Shown one piece after another: positions 17,031 through 26,937 of a DNA stretch of 64,000 bases. Each line of letters opens with the position of its first letter. Within the stretch, counting starts at the first letter, position 1. The notes beneath the pieces are model-generated. The model searched no databases. It was not told where the DNA came from and was given only the letters and a program-made list of their open reading frames with translations. Position numbers and translations under genes: made by a program. Source of the stretch: Jiangella endophytica (GTDB taxonomy: Bacteria > Actinomycetota > Actinomycetes > Jiangellales > Jiangellaceae); the NCBI RefSeq assembly GCF_003427025.1, contig NZ_QVAI01000025.1:1-64000 (forward strand). The letters are read 5' to 3'.

Positions 17031-17101
17031 CACGGAGCAGAGTGTAAGGTGCGCCCGGCTCGGGGCGCGCTCCCGTGACCAGGGCCGAGACTCGGGCCCG
17101 G

Positions 17102-17785
17102 TCAGCCCGGCTGGTCGCGCGGCGGCAGGGCGGTGTCGTCGACGGCGTAGACGAGCCGGTCGTCGACGTCGACCACGCCGTCGACCGAGCGGGCCAGCCG
17201 CGCCGCCAGCACGGCCAGCGACCGGCGCTCGACCTCGCCGGTCAGGACGGCGACGCCGTCCTCGACCTCGACGCGGACCGCGAACGGGTCGTCCCACAGC
17301 GCGAAGTGGACCAGCCGGCGCAGCACCTGCTCGGCCAGTTCCTCGTCGGGCGTGAGGAACGCCCGCAGCAGGTCGCTCTGGCTGACGACGCCGACCGGGC
17401 GGCCGTCGTCGCCGACCACCACCAGGCGGGAGACCCGGTGCCGCGACAGGCTGCGCGCCGCGGCCGGCAGGGACGCGCCCGGCCCGATGGTGACCGCGGG
17501 CGCCGTCATGAGCTCCTGCGCCGTCGTCGCGGCGGCCTTGGCCCGGGCCGGTGTCCGGCCGTCGCGCCGCACCCGGCGCGACTGCCACGGCATCTGGAAC
17601 CGTTCCTTGCACAGCAGGTCGGTCACCGACACGACGCCGACGACACGTCCGGACGGGTCGACGACCGGCACGGCGGTCACCCGATGCTCGGACAGCAGGG
17701 CGGCGACGTCTTTGAACGAGTCGTCCTCGCCGGCGGTGACGACGTGCGCGGTCATCACGTCGGCGACGGTCCAGCGGTCGCTCAT
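17102..17785 (-). CDS. tandem CBS domains plus BON domain protein
   Basis: A 227-residue cytoplasmic protein. CBS1 is at ~7-60 (TVADVMTAHVVTAGEDDSF, VTAVPVVDPSGRVVGVVSVT), CBS2 is at ~90-145 (MTAPAVTIGPGASLPAAARS, VSRLVVVGDDGRPVGVVSQS) and a BON domain is at ~150-220 (AVRVEVEDGVAVLTGEVERR, VDGVVDVDDRLVY). CBS pairs bind adenosyl ligands and BON domains bind membranes or phospholipids, so it is probably a sensor of energy state. In actinobacteria such proteins often belong to dormancy or redox-stress regulons. ATG 17785 overlaps the stop of the upstream small membrane gene (ATGA). Confidence 0.85.
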   Translation of the reverse strand: MSDRWTVADVMTAHVVTAGEDDSFKDVAALLSEHRVTAVPVVDPSGRVVGVVSVTDLLCKERFQMPWQSRRVRRDGRTPARAKAAATTAQELMTAPAVTIGPGASLPAAARSLSRHRVSRLVVVGDDGRPVGVVSQSDLLRAFLTPDEELAEQVLRRLVHFALWDDPFAVRVEVEDGVAVLTGEVERRSLAVLAARLARSVDGVVDVDDRLVYAVDDTALPPRDQPG

Positions 17786-17949
17786 CGATGCCGTCCCGGC
17801 CGGTCTCCGTGGTCGTGCCGGTCCGGACGGTCGAGCAGACGCTGCACCACGACGACGCCGACGGCGATGATGAGTGCCCAGATCAGCGCCATCGTCGCGG
17901 CCATCGCGAGCCAGTCCCAGCCGCCGGGATCGTGGTCGTGCCAGCCCAT
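17782..17949 (-). CDS. small His/Asp-rich single-pass membrane protein
   Basis: A 55-residue protein: MGWHDHDPGGWDWLAM, then a membrane helix at ~17-38 (TMALIWALIIAVGVVVVQ) and a basic, His-rich tail (RPDRHDHGDRPGRHR). It is translationally coupled to the CBS-BON gene. Small SHOCT-like membrane proteins of this shape commonly accompany actinobacterial CBS and stress genes. The family is not certain. Confidence 0.6.
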   Translation of the reverse strand: MGWHDHDPGGWDWLAMAATMALIWALIIAVGVVVVQRLLDRPDRHDHGDRPGRHR

Positions 17950-17963
17950 CGTGCTCACCTCCC

Positions 17964-17994
17964 GGAGGGCGCCCCCGGGGACGCGGTGCCCTCC
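17964..17994. terminator. stem-loop after the frcBCA-type operon
   Basis: GGAGGGC at 17964-17970 pairs perfectly with GCCCTCC at 17988-17994, with an inner CCCCGGGG self-complementary block. It lies between the ABC ATPase stop (18063) and the small membrane gene start (17949), both on the minus strand. There is no U tract, as usual in actinobacteria; it could act as terminator or RNA-stabilising hairpin. Confidence 0.4.
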
Positions 17995-18062
17995 GAGATC
18001 CAGCCTGCCTCCGCGGCGGCCGCGGCGGCAGGGCCGAACGGCCCGGCCGGACGGCCCGTCGG

Positions 18063-18826
<764 letters not shown>

Positions 18827-18830
<4 letters not shown>

Positions 18831-19858
18831 GCCCGCACCCTCCTGATCCACTGGTCCACCGACACCGCGGCGATGACGAGGACGCCGACGGCGAGCAGGC
18901 GGTACTGGTCGTCGACGCCGGCCAGCGACAGCCCGACGGCGAACGACTGGACGATCAGCGCGCCGAGCAGCGTCCCGAGGATGCCGCCGCGGCCGCCGAA
19001 CAGGCTGGTACCGCCGATGACGACCGCCGTGATCGACTCCAGGTTGGCGTCGGCGATCGCGTTCGGGCTGGCCGCGCCGGCCCGGCCGATCAGCACCCAC
19101 GCCGCGAGCCCGTAGATGAGCCCGGCGACGGCGTACACGCTGAACAGCACCCGGTTCACCCGGATGCCGGCCAGCCGCGACGCGTCGGCGTCGTCGCCGA
19201 CGGCGTACACGTGCCGGCCCCACGCGGTCTGGCTCAGCGCCCATCCGACCACCAGGTACATCAGCGCGACGAGGACCACGCCGTAGGTGAGCCGGAAGTC
19301 GCCCAGCGGGAACGTCGTCCCGGTCCAGGTCAGCCAGTCGGGCAGGTCGGCGCCGGGCACGCTCTGCCCGCCGGTGTAGATCAGCACGATCGCGGTGAAC
19401 ACGCTCAGCGTGCCCAGCGTGACGATGAACGGGGGCAGCCCTACCCGTGTGACGAGCAGCCCGTTGAGACTGCCCGCAGCCAGCCCCGTCGCGACGCCGA
19501 CGACCAGCGCGAGCGGCGCCGGCACCCCGTGCTCGGCGGCGAGCATGGCCGCCAGCATGGACGAGAGGACCGCGATGGCGCCGACCGAGAGGTCGATGCC
19601 GGCGGTCAGGATGATCAGCGTCTGCCCGATCGCCAGCGCCGCCACGATCGCCGTCTGCTGGATCAGCAGCGACAGCGCGGCGGGCGCGGCGAACCGGTCG
19701 TTGAGCAGCGTGAACGCGACACACGTCAGCAGCAGGATGATCGCCGGGCTGAGCGCCGGGTGGGTGTGCAGCAGGTGCTGGACGCGTTGGGCGGGGGAGC
19801 GGCGGCGGCGCTCCAGCTCCGCCGCCGCCCCGCCCGGTTCGGTGGTCAGCCCCAGCAC
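18827..19858 (-). CDS. frcC: fructose-type ABC importer permease, FrcC-like
   Basis: A 343-residue inner-membrane permease of the ribose/xylose/fructose BPD_transp_2 family. Its helices include LSPAIILLLTCVAFTLL, LTAGIDLSVGAIAVLSSMLAA (the conserved GIDLSVG motif) and TRVGLPPFIVTLGTLS; the loop ITAVVIGGTSLFGGRGG carries the family's GG-S-x-GG-G signature. GTG 19858 is the likely start, inside the end of the binding-protein gene (13-base overlap); the first ~35 residues are cytoplasmic. It works with the upstream lipoprotein and the downstream ATPase. Confidence 0.85.
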
Positions 19859-20937
19859 TTGTCCGTGCCCTCGGTCGTGTCGATGCTCTCGACGCCGTCG
19901 GCCGCCGTGTCGGTGACCAGCGCGACGCCGGTGTTGAAGAAGTCGAGGCCGTCGCTGGGCGTGGGGGGCTCGCCGCCGCGCGCGATGTCGGCGATCGCCT
20001 TGACCCCCTCGGAGGCCATGAGCAGCGGGTACTGCTGCGACGTGGCGCCGATGCGGCCGTCCTTCACCGCCTGGACGCCGTCGCAGCCGCCGTCGACGGA
20101 GACGATCAGCACGTCGTCGGCGACGCCGGCCGCCTCCAGTGCGGCGTGCGCCCCGGCCGCGGACGGCTCGTTGATCGTGTAGACGACGTTGATGTCCGGG
20201 TTGCGGGTCAGGCAGTTCTCCATCGCCGTACGGCCGCCGTCCTCCGCGCCGCCGGTCGGCTCGTTGCAGACGATCTCGTACGTCCCGCCGGAGTACTGGC
20301 CGGTGGGCGCCTCGTCGCCGTTGCGCTTGTCGTCGCCGAGCTCGATGCCCATGCCGGACAGGAAGCCCTGGTCGCGGTTGTAGTCGACCGAGACGATCTT
20401 GTCGTTGAACAGGTCGAGCAGCGCGATGGTGGCCGGCTGCCCGCCCAGCTGCGCCGCGGCCCACTGGCCGATCAGCTCGCCGGCCTCGAAATTGTCGGTG
20501 GCGAAGGTGATGTCGACGATGTCGGCCGGGTCCGGCGGGGTGTCCAGCGCGATGACGAACAGGCCGGCGTCGCGGGCCCGCTCGATCGCCGGGTTCACGC
20601 CCGGGCCGTTCGGCACGATGAGGATGCCCTGCTCGCCTGCGGCGATGGCGTTCTCGATGGCCTGGATCTGGCCCTCCTCGTCGCCGTCCTCGGCACCCGC
20701 CGCGATGGTGAGGTCGACGTTCTCCTCCTCGGCGACCTCCTTCGCGCCCTCCTGCATGGCGACGAAGAACGGGTTGATGGAGTCCTTGGTGATCAGCGTG
20801 ACGGCGACGGTGTCGCCCTCGCCGGCCGTGGCGCTGCCGTCGTCGTCGCCGCCACAGGCACTCGCCGTGAGCAGAGTGGCGGCGGTGAGGGCGACGGCAC
20901 CGGCGAACCGGCGCCTGCGCGGTCGGGATGCGGTCAT
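19846..20937 (-). CDS. frcB: fructose-type ABC importer substrate-binding lipoprotein, FrcB-like
   Basis: A 363-residue lipoprotein. The signal peptide RPRRRRFAGAVALTAATLL ends at the lipobox region ASAC near residue 27. The mature fold is the ribose/fructose-binding type: VTLITKDSINPFFVAMQEGA, QAIENAIAAGEQGILIVPNG, ALDTPPDP and the hinge region VYTINEPSAAGAHAAL. TKxxxNPFF at the first strand is characteristic of FrcB-like proteins. It is the second gene of the GH32 operon, 35 bases below the hydrolase, and hands the liberated sugar to FrcC/FrcA. Several paired Cys (IVCNEPT, ENCLTRN) may form disulfides. Confidence 0.85.
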   Translation of the reverse strand: MTASRPRRRRFAGAVALTAATLLTASACGGDDDGSATAGEGDTVAVTLITKDSINPFFVAMQEGAKEVAEEENVDLTIAAGAEDGDEEGQIQAIENAIAAGEQGILIVPNGPGVNPAIERARDAGLFVIALDTPPDPADIVDITFATDNFEAGELIGQWAAAQLGGQPATIALLDLFNDKIVSVDYNRDQGFLSGMGIELGDDKRNGDEAPTGQYSGGTYEIVCNEPTGGAEDGGRTAMENCLTRNPDINVVYTINEPSAAGAHAALEAAGVADDVLIVSVDGGCDGVQAVKDGRIGATSQQYPLLMASEGVKAIADIARGGEPPTPSDGLDFFNTGVALVTDTAADGVESIDTTEGTDKCWG

Positions 20938-20972
20938 GACGATGTCCTCCTGTGTGGCGCGGCTGACGCGGC

Positions 20973-22928
20973 TCACGGTTCGCTCACCTGCACGTCGTCG
21001 ATCACGGCGGTGCCGTTGTACACGTTCAGGCCGAACTGGCCGCTGGTGATGGTGTCGTCGACGGCGTCGATGACCGGCTCCGCGGCGTCGTCGAGGTATA
21101 CCTGGATGCGCGGGCCCACGGCCACCACTTTCAGGTGATAGGTGCGCCCGTACTCGACGTCGAGCGGGTAGGTGGCGATGTCGCGGCCGGGCCGCCAGAG
21201 CTTGATCACGTTCGCGTGCGCGTCGACGTTGGCGGTGTAGTGCCGGCTGGCGTCGCGGTTGGAACGGAACGTGAGGGCCGCGGCGACGCCGGAGCGCAGC
21301 GTCACGTCGGCCTCGTAGGTGAAGTCGGTGCCGGAGGTCGTGTTGAGGTAGAACGCGTCGCCGCCGCTGGTGCCCTGCTTGCCGCCGGACGCGTCGGACC
21401 AGACCCCGGAGTCGGTGTACCACTTGCCGCCGAGGTTCGAGGCCAGCGTCGACTCGCCGCCCCAGATCGAGCCGAGCTGGTGCACGGCCAGGTTCGTCAG
21501 CCGCACCCGTCCCTCGACGTAGAGCTCCATGGCGTCGTCGCCGGGCATGCTGTCGAAGTTGACGTTGAGGCTGCGGTAGAGCCGGCCGTCGTTGCCGAAG
21601 ATCTCCAGCTGGCCGCGGTCGACCAGCAGGCGCAGCCGGACCTTCCCGTCCTCCAGCGGCAGCGGCACGCCGTCCAGCGTCTGGGTGGCGGAGTCGTAGA
21701 CGACCTCGTGGTCGAACCAGCCGTCCTCGCCGGTGCCGAGGCGGAAGCCGAACCGGGCCGGTGTCCGGCCGACGACCTCGAACTCGGCCTCGATCTCGAC
21801 GGTGTCGGCCTCGACGCCGGCCAGCAGCTCGCGGGCCCGCCCGGGGTCGAGCATGCGCGCCTTCCAGGTCTGCGTCGACGTGCGCAGCCCGGCGATCTCG
21901 TCGATCGGCGTGCTCAGCACCGTCGGGCGGCCGTCGACGGTCTCGAGGCGCATCTCGACGGGGAACGTGTGGTTGCCGGTCCAGACCGTGCCGGCGTTCT
22001 GGCCCTGCCACGCCATCGAGACGATCCGGTCGTCGGGCAGGTTCTCGAACGTCAGGCCCGCGTAGTAGCTGCTGCCGGCGTACGTCTCGACCTGGTTGAA
22101 CTTCTGCGGCGCGGGGTCGTCGGCGGTGAACGTCGTGCCGTCCCAGTCGCCGACGACGTACTCGCCGCTGCCGTCGTTGAGCACCCACTTGACGTTCGCC
22201 GGGTCGCCGTCGAGCGGCACGGCGAAGAAGTCGGGGCACTCGAACAGCCAGTCGGCGCCGTAGCGCGAGGCGAACGTCCAGTTCAGCAGGTCGTCCGAGG
22301 TGTAGAAGTCCGCTCCGTTGCCGCCGCCGTCGGACCAGACGACCATGCCCCAGGTGCCGGACTCCTCGTCCCAGAAGACCTTCGGGTCGCGGCTGGTGCC
22401 CTGCGGGACGACGACCTTCCGGCCGCCGTCATAGGTCCGGAACGTGTACCCGCCGTCGGTGGAGTAGAAGATCTGGACGCCGTTGGTGCCGGAGTAGACG
22501 ACGATCGGGTCGTCCTCGCCGTCCTTCAGCCCGCTGACGTTCGCGGTGTCGACCACGCCGCCGCCGGACCACAGGTCGCCCGGATGGACGCCGGGCTCCA
22601 GCGCGATCGGCTGCTGCTTCCAGTGCACCAGGTCGGTGCTCGTCGCGTGTCCCCAGTGCATGGTGTCCCACTGCAGGCCGTGCGGGTTGTGCTGGTAGTA
22701 GAGGTGGTACTCGCCGTCGTAGTAGAGCGGCGCGTTGACGTCGTTGATCCAGCCGCCGCGCGAGCTGAAGTGGAACTGGCCGCGGTTGTCCTCCTGGTAG
22801 TTGGTGACGGGGTAGGGGAACTCCGGGTAGTCCTGCACGGTCCCGGCTGACCCGGACTGGACCATCACTCCCGCGATGCCGGCGGCCGCGGCGAGCGTCG
22901 CCACGGCGGTCCGCACTCTCCTGCGCAT
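20973..22928 (-). CDS. secreted GH32 exo-fructanase (levanase/inulinase) with CBM66-like C-terminal domain
   Basis: A 651-residue secreted enzyme. The signal peptide is residues 1-28 (MRRRVRTAVATLAAAAGIAG). The GH32 five-bladed propeller covers ~40-340: nucleophile motif WINDVNA (usual form WINDPNG), RDPKVF, and the acid-base motif ECPDFF. A beta-sandwich follows (~350-490; RLLVDRGQLEIFGNDGR). The last ~160 residues (WYTDSGVWSDASGGKQG, DFTYEADVTL, HYTANVDA, GQFGLNVYNG) look like CBM66, the exo-levan-binding module of Bacillus SacC. The enzyme would release fructose from levan or inulin for the FrcBCA importer encoded immediately downstream. ATG 22928 is fixed by the signal peptide; palindromic operators lie upstream. 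Confidence 0.92.
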   Translation of the reverse strand: MRRRVRTAVATLAAAAGIAGVMVQSGSAGTVQDYPEFPYPVTNYQEDNRGQFHFSSRGGWINDVNAPLYYDGEYHLYYQHNPHGLQWDTMHWGHATSTDLVHWKQQPIALEPGVHPGDLWSGGGVVDTANVSGLKDGEDDPIVVYSGTNGVQIFYSTDGGYTFRTYDGGRKVVVPQGTSRDPKVFWDEESGTWGMVVWSDGGGNGADFYTSDDLLNWTFASRYGADWLFECPDFFAVPLDGDPANVKWVLNDGSGEYVVGDWDGTTFTADDPAPQKFNQVETYAGSSYYAGLTFENLPDDRIVSMAWQGQNAGTVWTGNHTFPVEMRLETVDGRPTVLSTPIDEIAGLRTSTQTWKARMLDPGRARELLAGVEADTVEIEAEFEVVGRTPARFGFRLGTGEDGWFDHEVVYDSATQTLDGVPLPLEDGKVRLRLLVDRGQLEIFGNDGRLYRSLNVNFDSMPGDDAMELYVEGRVRLTNLAVHQLGSIWGGESTLASNLGGKWYTDSGVWSDASGGKQGTSGGDAFYLNTTSGTDFTYEADVTLRSGVAAALTFRSNRDASRHYTANVDAHANVIKLWRPGRDIATYPLDVEYGRTYHLKVVAVGPRIQVYLDDAAEPVIDAVDDTITSGQFGLNVYNGTAVIDDVQVSEP

Positions 22929-23184
22929 ACGTCCCAGCTCCCTTGCCAGTGATCGTGAAACCGGAGATGGAGGTCGTCGCGATCGACTGCCTGACAACCT
23001 TGTCAGGGGAGTTTGGAGGCTTATGGCGTACGTGTCAATACTTGCTTTCTGCAGTGTTACGGGGAGATGATTCCGCCCGTCGGAACGGTCTGACAATGTT
23101 GTCAAGCGCGGTCGGGAGGCTGGCGGAGCCACGGGTGAGCCGTACCTGTACGTGCCGGTACTGTGTGTCGATCGGAGGGGGTCC
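22929..23184. promoter_or_regulatory. divergent control region of the fructan locus with two LacI operators
   Basis: The 256-base region between the GH32 gene and the LacI gene holds two LacI-type palindromes. The first, 22990-23007, is CCTGACAACCTTGTCAGG (perfect arms of eight bases around CC). The second, 23091-23104, is TGACAATGTTGTCA (perfect arms of six around TG). They share TGACAA..TTGTCA and are about 99 bases apart, one near each gene, so looping is possible. An AT-richer stretch at 23030-23060 is the likely core promoter. Confidence 0.8.
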
Positions 23185-24237
23185 ATGACCGAACACGCCG
23201 ATCCGGTGACCACGCCGTACCGGCCGCGGGCGACGCTGCGCGACGTCGCAGCCATGGCGGGCGTCAGCATGAAGACGGTGTCGCGGGTGGTCAACGGCGA
23301 GGCCGGCGTCACGGCGCCGAAGGTCGACGCCGTGCGGCTGGCGATCAGCCGGCTCGACTACCGGCCGAACCTGTCGGCCAGCGCGCTGCGCCGGTCCAGC
23401 CGGCGCACCGCCGCCATCGGCACCGTGCTCGAGGACCTCGCCAACCCGTTCTCCAGCGTCCTGCTGCGCGCCGTCGAAGACGTCGCCAACGAGCGGCGCG
23501 TGCTCATCCTCGCCGGCAGCGTCGACGAGGACCAGCAGCGCGAGCAGACCCTGGTCCGGGCGTTCACCGAGCGCCGGGTCGACGGCCTGATCATCGCGCC
23601 GGTCGGTGAGGACCAGGGCTACCTGCGCGCGGAGATGGAGGCCGGTACGCCGCTGGTGTTCGTCGACCGCCAGCCGCAGGGCCTGCTCGCCGACTGCGTG
23701 CTGTCGGACAACGAGGCCGGCGCGCGCGAGGCGGTGCACCAGCTCGCCGACGTCGGCCACCGGCGCATCGCCTACCTCGGCGACCTCGCCCTCATCCCGA
23801 CCGCCCGGCAGCGCTTCGCCGGCTACCAGCGGGGGCTGCTCGAGCGCGGGCTGCCGCTGGACCACGCGCACGTCGTCCACGACCTGCACACCGTCGACGA
23901 CGCCGCGCGCGCGACGACGGCGCTGCTGCGCTCCGCCGATGCGCCGACGGCGCTGTTCGCCAGCCAGAACCTGGTCACCATCGGCGCCATCACCGCGCTG
24001 CAGGAGCTCGGCCTGGAGAACCGCGTCGCGCTGATCGGATTCGACGACTTCCCGCTGGCCGATCTGCTCAAGCCGCGGGTCAGCGTCATCGCGCAGGACC
24101 CGGCCGCGATGGGGCGGGCCGCCGCGGAGCTGCTGTTCCAGCGCCTCGACGGCGAGCGCGGCCGGCCGCGGCGACTCCTGCTCCCGACGACGACCGTGCC
24201 GCGCGGCTCGGGCGAGATCGCGCCGGAGCGCCCGTGA
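23185..24237 (+). CDS. LacI-family repressor of the fructan/fructose locus
   Basis: A 350-residue LacI regulator with its helix-turn-helix at ~16-40 (ATLRDVAAMAGVSMKTVSRV), the hinge around PNLSASALRR and a sugar-binding domain (RTAAIGTVLEDLANPFSSVL, ALIGFDDFPLADLLKPRVSV). ATG 23185 follows GGAGGGGG at a good distance; an upstream ATG at 23152 lacks this. It is divergent from GH32-frcBCA and overlaps the fructokinase start (GTGA). The palindromes TGACAA..TTGTCA at 22990 and 23091 are the obvious binding sites. Fructose or its phosphate is the inferred inducer. Confidence 0.88.
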   Translation: MTEHADPVTTPYRPRATLRDVAAMAGVSMKTVSRVVNGEAGVTAPKVDAVRLAISRLDYRPNLSASALRRSSRRTAAIGTVLEDLANPFSSVLLRAVEDVANERRVLILAGSVDEDQQREQTLVRAFTERRVDGLIIAPVGEDQGYLRAEMEAGTPLVFVDRQPQGLLADCVLSDNEAGAREAVHQLADVGHRRIAYLGDLALIPTARQRFAGYQRGLLERGLPLDHAHVVHDLHTVDDAARATTALLRSADAPTALFASQNLVTIGAITALQELGLENRVALIGFDDFPLADLLKPRVSVIAQDPAAMGRAAAELLFQRLDGERGRPRRLLLPTTTVPRGSGEIAPERP

Positions 24238-25181
24238 CGGCGGGCGGCGGCGCGGGCGGCCTGGCAGTCGTCGTGGGCGAGGCGCTCACCGACGTCATCG
24301 TCGAGCGCGACGGCGCCGAGGCCCGGCACCCGGGCGGCAGCCCGGCGAACGTCGCGTACGGACTCGGGCGGCTGGGCCGGCGGACCGCCCTCGTCACCGA
24401 GCTGGGCGCCGACGCCGACGGCGACGCGATCAGGGCACATCTGGCCTTGGCCGGCGTCGAGGTCCGCACCCAGGGCGCCGCCGTGCGGACGTCGTCGGCG
24501 ATCGCCCGCATCGGGTCGGACGGGTCGGCGGACTACCGGTTCGAGCTGACCTGGGGTCTCGGCCCGGTCGCGGTGCCCGAGCCACCGCTGGTGCTGCACA
24601 CCGGCTCGCTGGCGACGACGGTCGCGCCGGGCGCGGCGGCGGTCGAGCGGCTGGTCGGCGAGGTGCGCCGCGACAGCACCGTCAGCTACGACCCCAACAT
24701 CCGGCCCGATCTCATGGTCGGCGCCGGCGACCCGCGGGCACGGGTCGAGCGGTTGGTCGCCGGCAGCGACGTCGTCAAGGCCAGCGACCAGGACACCGCG
24801 TGGCTCGCGCCCGGCCGCGCCGCGATCGACGTCGCGCGCGACTGGCTGCGGCTCGGCCCGGCGCTGGTCGTCGTCACGCTGGGCGGCGACGGCGCCGTCG
24901 CCGTCACCGCCGGAGGAGAGGTGCACGTCCCGGCCGCGCCGGTCACCGTCGCGGACACCGTGGGCGCCGGCGACTCGTTCACCGCCGGCCTGCTCGACGG
25001 GCTCTGGGACGAGGACCTGCTCGGCGGTGCCGCCCGGCCGCGGCTGCACGCAGTGCGCACCGACGTCGTCGAGCGGGTCGTGCGCCGGGCCACGCTGGCC
25101 GCCGCCGTCACAGTGTCGCGGGCCGGCGCGAACCCGCCCACTCGTGCCGAGCTCGACGCCGTCAACCGGTCCCGGGCCTGA
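24234..25181 (+). CDS. PfkB-family fructokinase
   Basis: A 315-residue sugar kinase of the PfkB/ribokinase family. The N-terminal VVVGEALTDVIVE and the GGSPANVAYGLGRLG motif (signature 1) are at ~12-50; VSYDPNIRPDLM is the mid motif; VADTVGAGDSFTAGLL (~240-255) contains the catalytic Asp and the anion hole. Context (fructan hydrolase, FrcBCA importer) makes fructose the likely substrate, giving fructose 6-phosphate in the cytoplasm. GTG 24234 overlaps the LacI stop, so kinase and repressor are co-translated. It ends exactly where the convergent sigma-factor gene ends. Confidence 0.87.
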   Translation: MTAGGGAGGLAVVVGEALTDVIVERDGAEARHPGGSPANVAYGLGRLGRRTALVTELGADADGDAIRAHLALAGVEVRTQGAAVRTSSAIARIGSDGSADYRFELTWGLGPVAVPEPPLVLHTGSLATTVAPGAAAVERLVGEVRRDSTVSYDPNIRPDLMVGAGDPRARVERLVAGSDVVKASDQDTAWLAPGRAAIDVARDWLRLGPALVVVTLGGDGAVAVTAGGEVHVPAAPVTVADTVGAGDSFTAGLLDGLWDEDLLGGAARPRLHAVRTDVVERVVRRATLAAAVTVSRAGANPPTRAELDAVNRSRA

Positions 25182-26435
25182 TCAGCCGCCGAGTCGCCGG
25201 GCGCGGTCGAGCAGCAGCCGGCGCTCGCGGTCGTTGCGGGTCAGCTCGGCCGCCCGCTCGAACTCCGCCCGCGCCTCGTCGCGCCGGCCGAGCCGTTCCA
25301 GCAGGTCGCCGCGCACGCTCGGGAGCAGGTGGTAGCCGCGCATGGCCGGGGCGTCGGCGATCTGGTCGAGCAGCTCCAGTCCCGCCCTCGGCCCGTAGGC
25401 CATGCTCAGCGCGACGGCCCGGTTCAGCTCGACGACTGCCGTGCCGTTGACCCGGCCGAGCCGCTCGTACAGCGCGGCGATGGCGGCCCAGTCGGTGTCC
25501 TCGGCCCGGACGGCGCGGGCGTGGCAGGCGGCGATCGCGGCCTGCAGCACGTAGGGCCCGGGCTCCGGCGTCAGCGACTCGGCCCGGTCCAGCGCCGCGA
25601 GGCCGCGGCGGATGCGGGCGTGGTCCCAGCGGCCGCGGTCCTGGTCGAGCAGCAGCACCGGCTCGCCGTCCGGTCCCACCCGGGCGCGCAGCCGTGACGA
25701 CTGCAGCTCCATCAGCGCGGACAGGCCGTGCACCTCGGCGTCGTCCGGCACCAGGGTCGCCAGGATGCGGCCCAGCCGGACCGCCTCGGCGCAGAGGTCG
25801 GGACGCGTCCAGTCGGTGCCCTCGGTGGCCGAGTACCCCTCGTTGAACAGCAGGTACACGACGCCCAGGACGGTGGTCAGCCGGGTCGCGCGGTCCGCGC
25901 CGGACGGTTCGTCCAGGGCGGCGCGCGCCTCGGTGAGCGTCCGCTTGGCCCGGCCGACGCGCTGGGTGATGGTCGCCTCCGACGTCAGGTAGGCGCGGGC
26001 GATCTCGCGGCTGCTCAGCCCGCCGACGAGTTTGAGCGTCAGCGTCGTCTGCGCCTCGGGCGTCAGCGACGGGTGGCAGCAGACGAACATCAGCCGCAGC
26101 ACGTCGTCCTCGACGTGGTCGACCGCCACGGCGAAGTCCGGCTCGACGACGTAGGGGCCGTGGTCGCGGGCGATGGTCGCGTAGAGCACGTCCCGGCGCT
26201 CGTGCCGGCGGTAGAGGTCGACGGCGCGCCGTTTGGCGATCGTCATCAGCCACGCCGCCGGTCGGTCCGGGATGCCCGACCGCGGCCAGGTGTCGAGCGC
26301 GGCGACCAGGGCGTCCTGCGCGAGGTCCTCGGCCAGGCCGACGTCGCGCACGATGCGCACCAGCCCGGCCACCAGCCGCGTCGACTCCAGCCGCCAGACG
26401 GCCTCGACCGCGGCCCGGGTGGTCTCGTCGCTCAC
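25182..26435 (-). CDS. ECF42-type RNA polymerase sigma factor with C-terminal TPR-like domain
   Basis: A 417-residue ECF sigma factor. Sigma region 2 is at ~10-75 (RIVRDVGLAEDLAQDALVAA, AAWLMTIAKRRAVDLYRRH) and region 4 is at ~115-165 (LTLKLVGGLSSREIARAYLT). These are followed by a long helical extension of ~230 residues with LLFNEGYSA and TPR-like repeats (LLEDLGRRDEARAEFERAAE-type end). This extended layout marks the ECF42 group, which has no anti-sigma factor and is encoded beside DGPF (YCII-like) proteins, exactly as here. The C-terminal extension is needed for activity in characterised members. Confidence 0.9.
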   Translation of the reverse strand: MSDETTRAAVEAVWRLESTRLVAGLVRIVRDVGLAEDLAQDALVAALDTWPRSGIPDRPAAWLMTIAKRRAVDLYRRHERRDVLYATIARDHGPYVVEPDFAVAVDHVEDDVLRLMFVCCHPSLTPEAQTTLTLKLVGGLSSREIARAYLTSEATITQRVGRAKRTLTEARAALDEPSGADRATRLTTVLGVVYLLFNEGYSATEGTDWTRPDLCAEAVRLGRILATLVPDDAEVHGLSALMELQSSRLRARVGPDGEPVLLLDQDRGRWDHARIRRGLAALDRAESLTPEPGPYVLQAAIAACHARAVRAEDTDWAAIAALYERLGRVNGTAVVELNRAVALSMAYGPRAGLELLDQIADAPAMRGYHLLPSVRGDLLERLGRRDEARAEFERAAELTRNDRERRLLLDRARRLGG

Positions 26436-26481
26436 TCGTCGATGAGACCACCGGCGGCCCGGCCGGGCAAACCCGCGATCG

Positions 26482-26871
26482 CTAGGGGCGGGGCAGGTCC
26501 GGGTGCGGATGGTCGGCGTCCTCGAGCTGGCGCAGCTCGCACGACCCCTGCCAGCCCGGCCAGTGCCGCTGGTGCACCAGCAACAGTCGCCGGGCCAGCT
26601 CGACGGCCTCTTCGCGGGAGCGCACCTCGAGCACGGCGTACCCGCCGATCAGCTCCTTGGCCTCGGTGAACGGCCCGTCGACCGCGTTGATGCGGCCGTC
26701 GACCAGCGACACGACGGCACCGGCCGAGCTGGGCAGCAGCCCGCCCATGTCGACCAGCGCGCCGGACACGCCGACCTCCTGGGCGAACTCACCGACCGCC
26801 GCGAACAGCTCCGGCGGCGGCGGGCCGGCCGGGTTCGGTTCCTCGGACCGGATGAACGACATGAAACGCAT
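26482..26871 (-). CDS. YCII/DGPF-domain protein, partner of ECF42
   Basis: A 129-residue YCII-domain protein starting MRFMSFIRSEEPN. It carries the eponymous DGPF motif in INAVDGPFTEAKELIGGYAV and the VRSREEAVELARR helix. Such proteins are the constant neighbours, and usually targets, of ECF42 sigma factors; their molecular function is not settled. ATG 26871 follows a GGAGTCAGC site and fits the family start. It lies 46 bases upstream of the sigma-factor gene on the same strand, so the two probably form an operon. Confidence 0.88.
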   Translation of the reverse strand: MRFMSFIRSEEPNPAGPPPPELFAAVGEFAQEVGVSGALVDMGGLLPSSAGAVVSLVDGRINAVDGPFTEAKELIGGYAVLEVRSREEAVELARRLLLVHQRHWPGWQGSCELRQLEDADHPHPDLPRP

Positions 26872-26937
26872 GCTGACTCCCTCCGTCGTCATTCTCTCGC
26901 TCTGTCGTCGAACGGGCGGCGCCGTTCCCGACACCGA

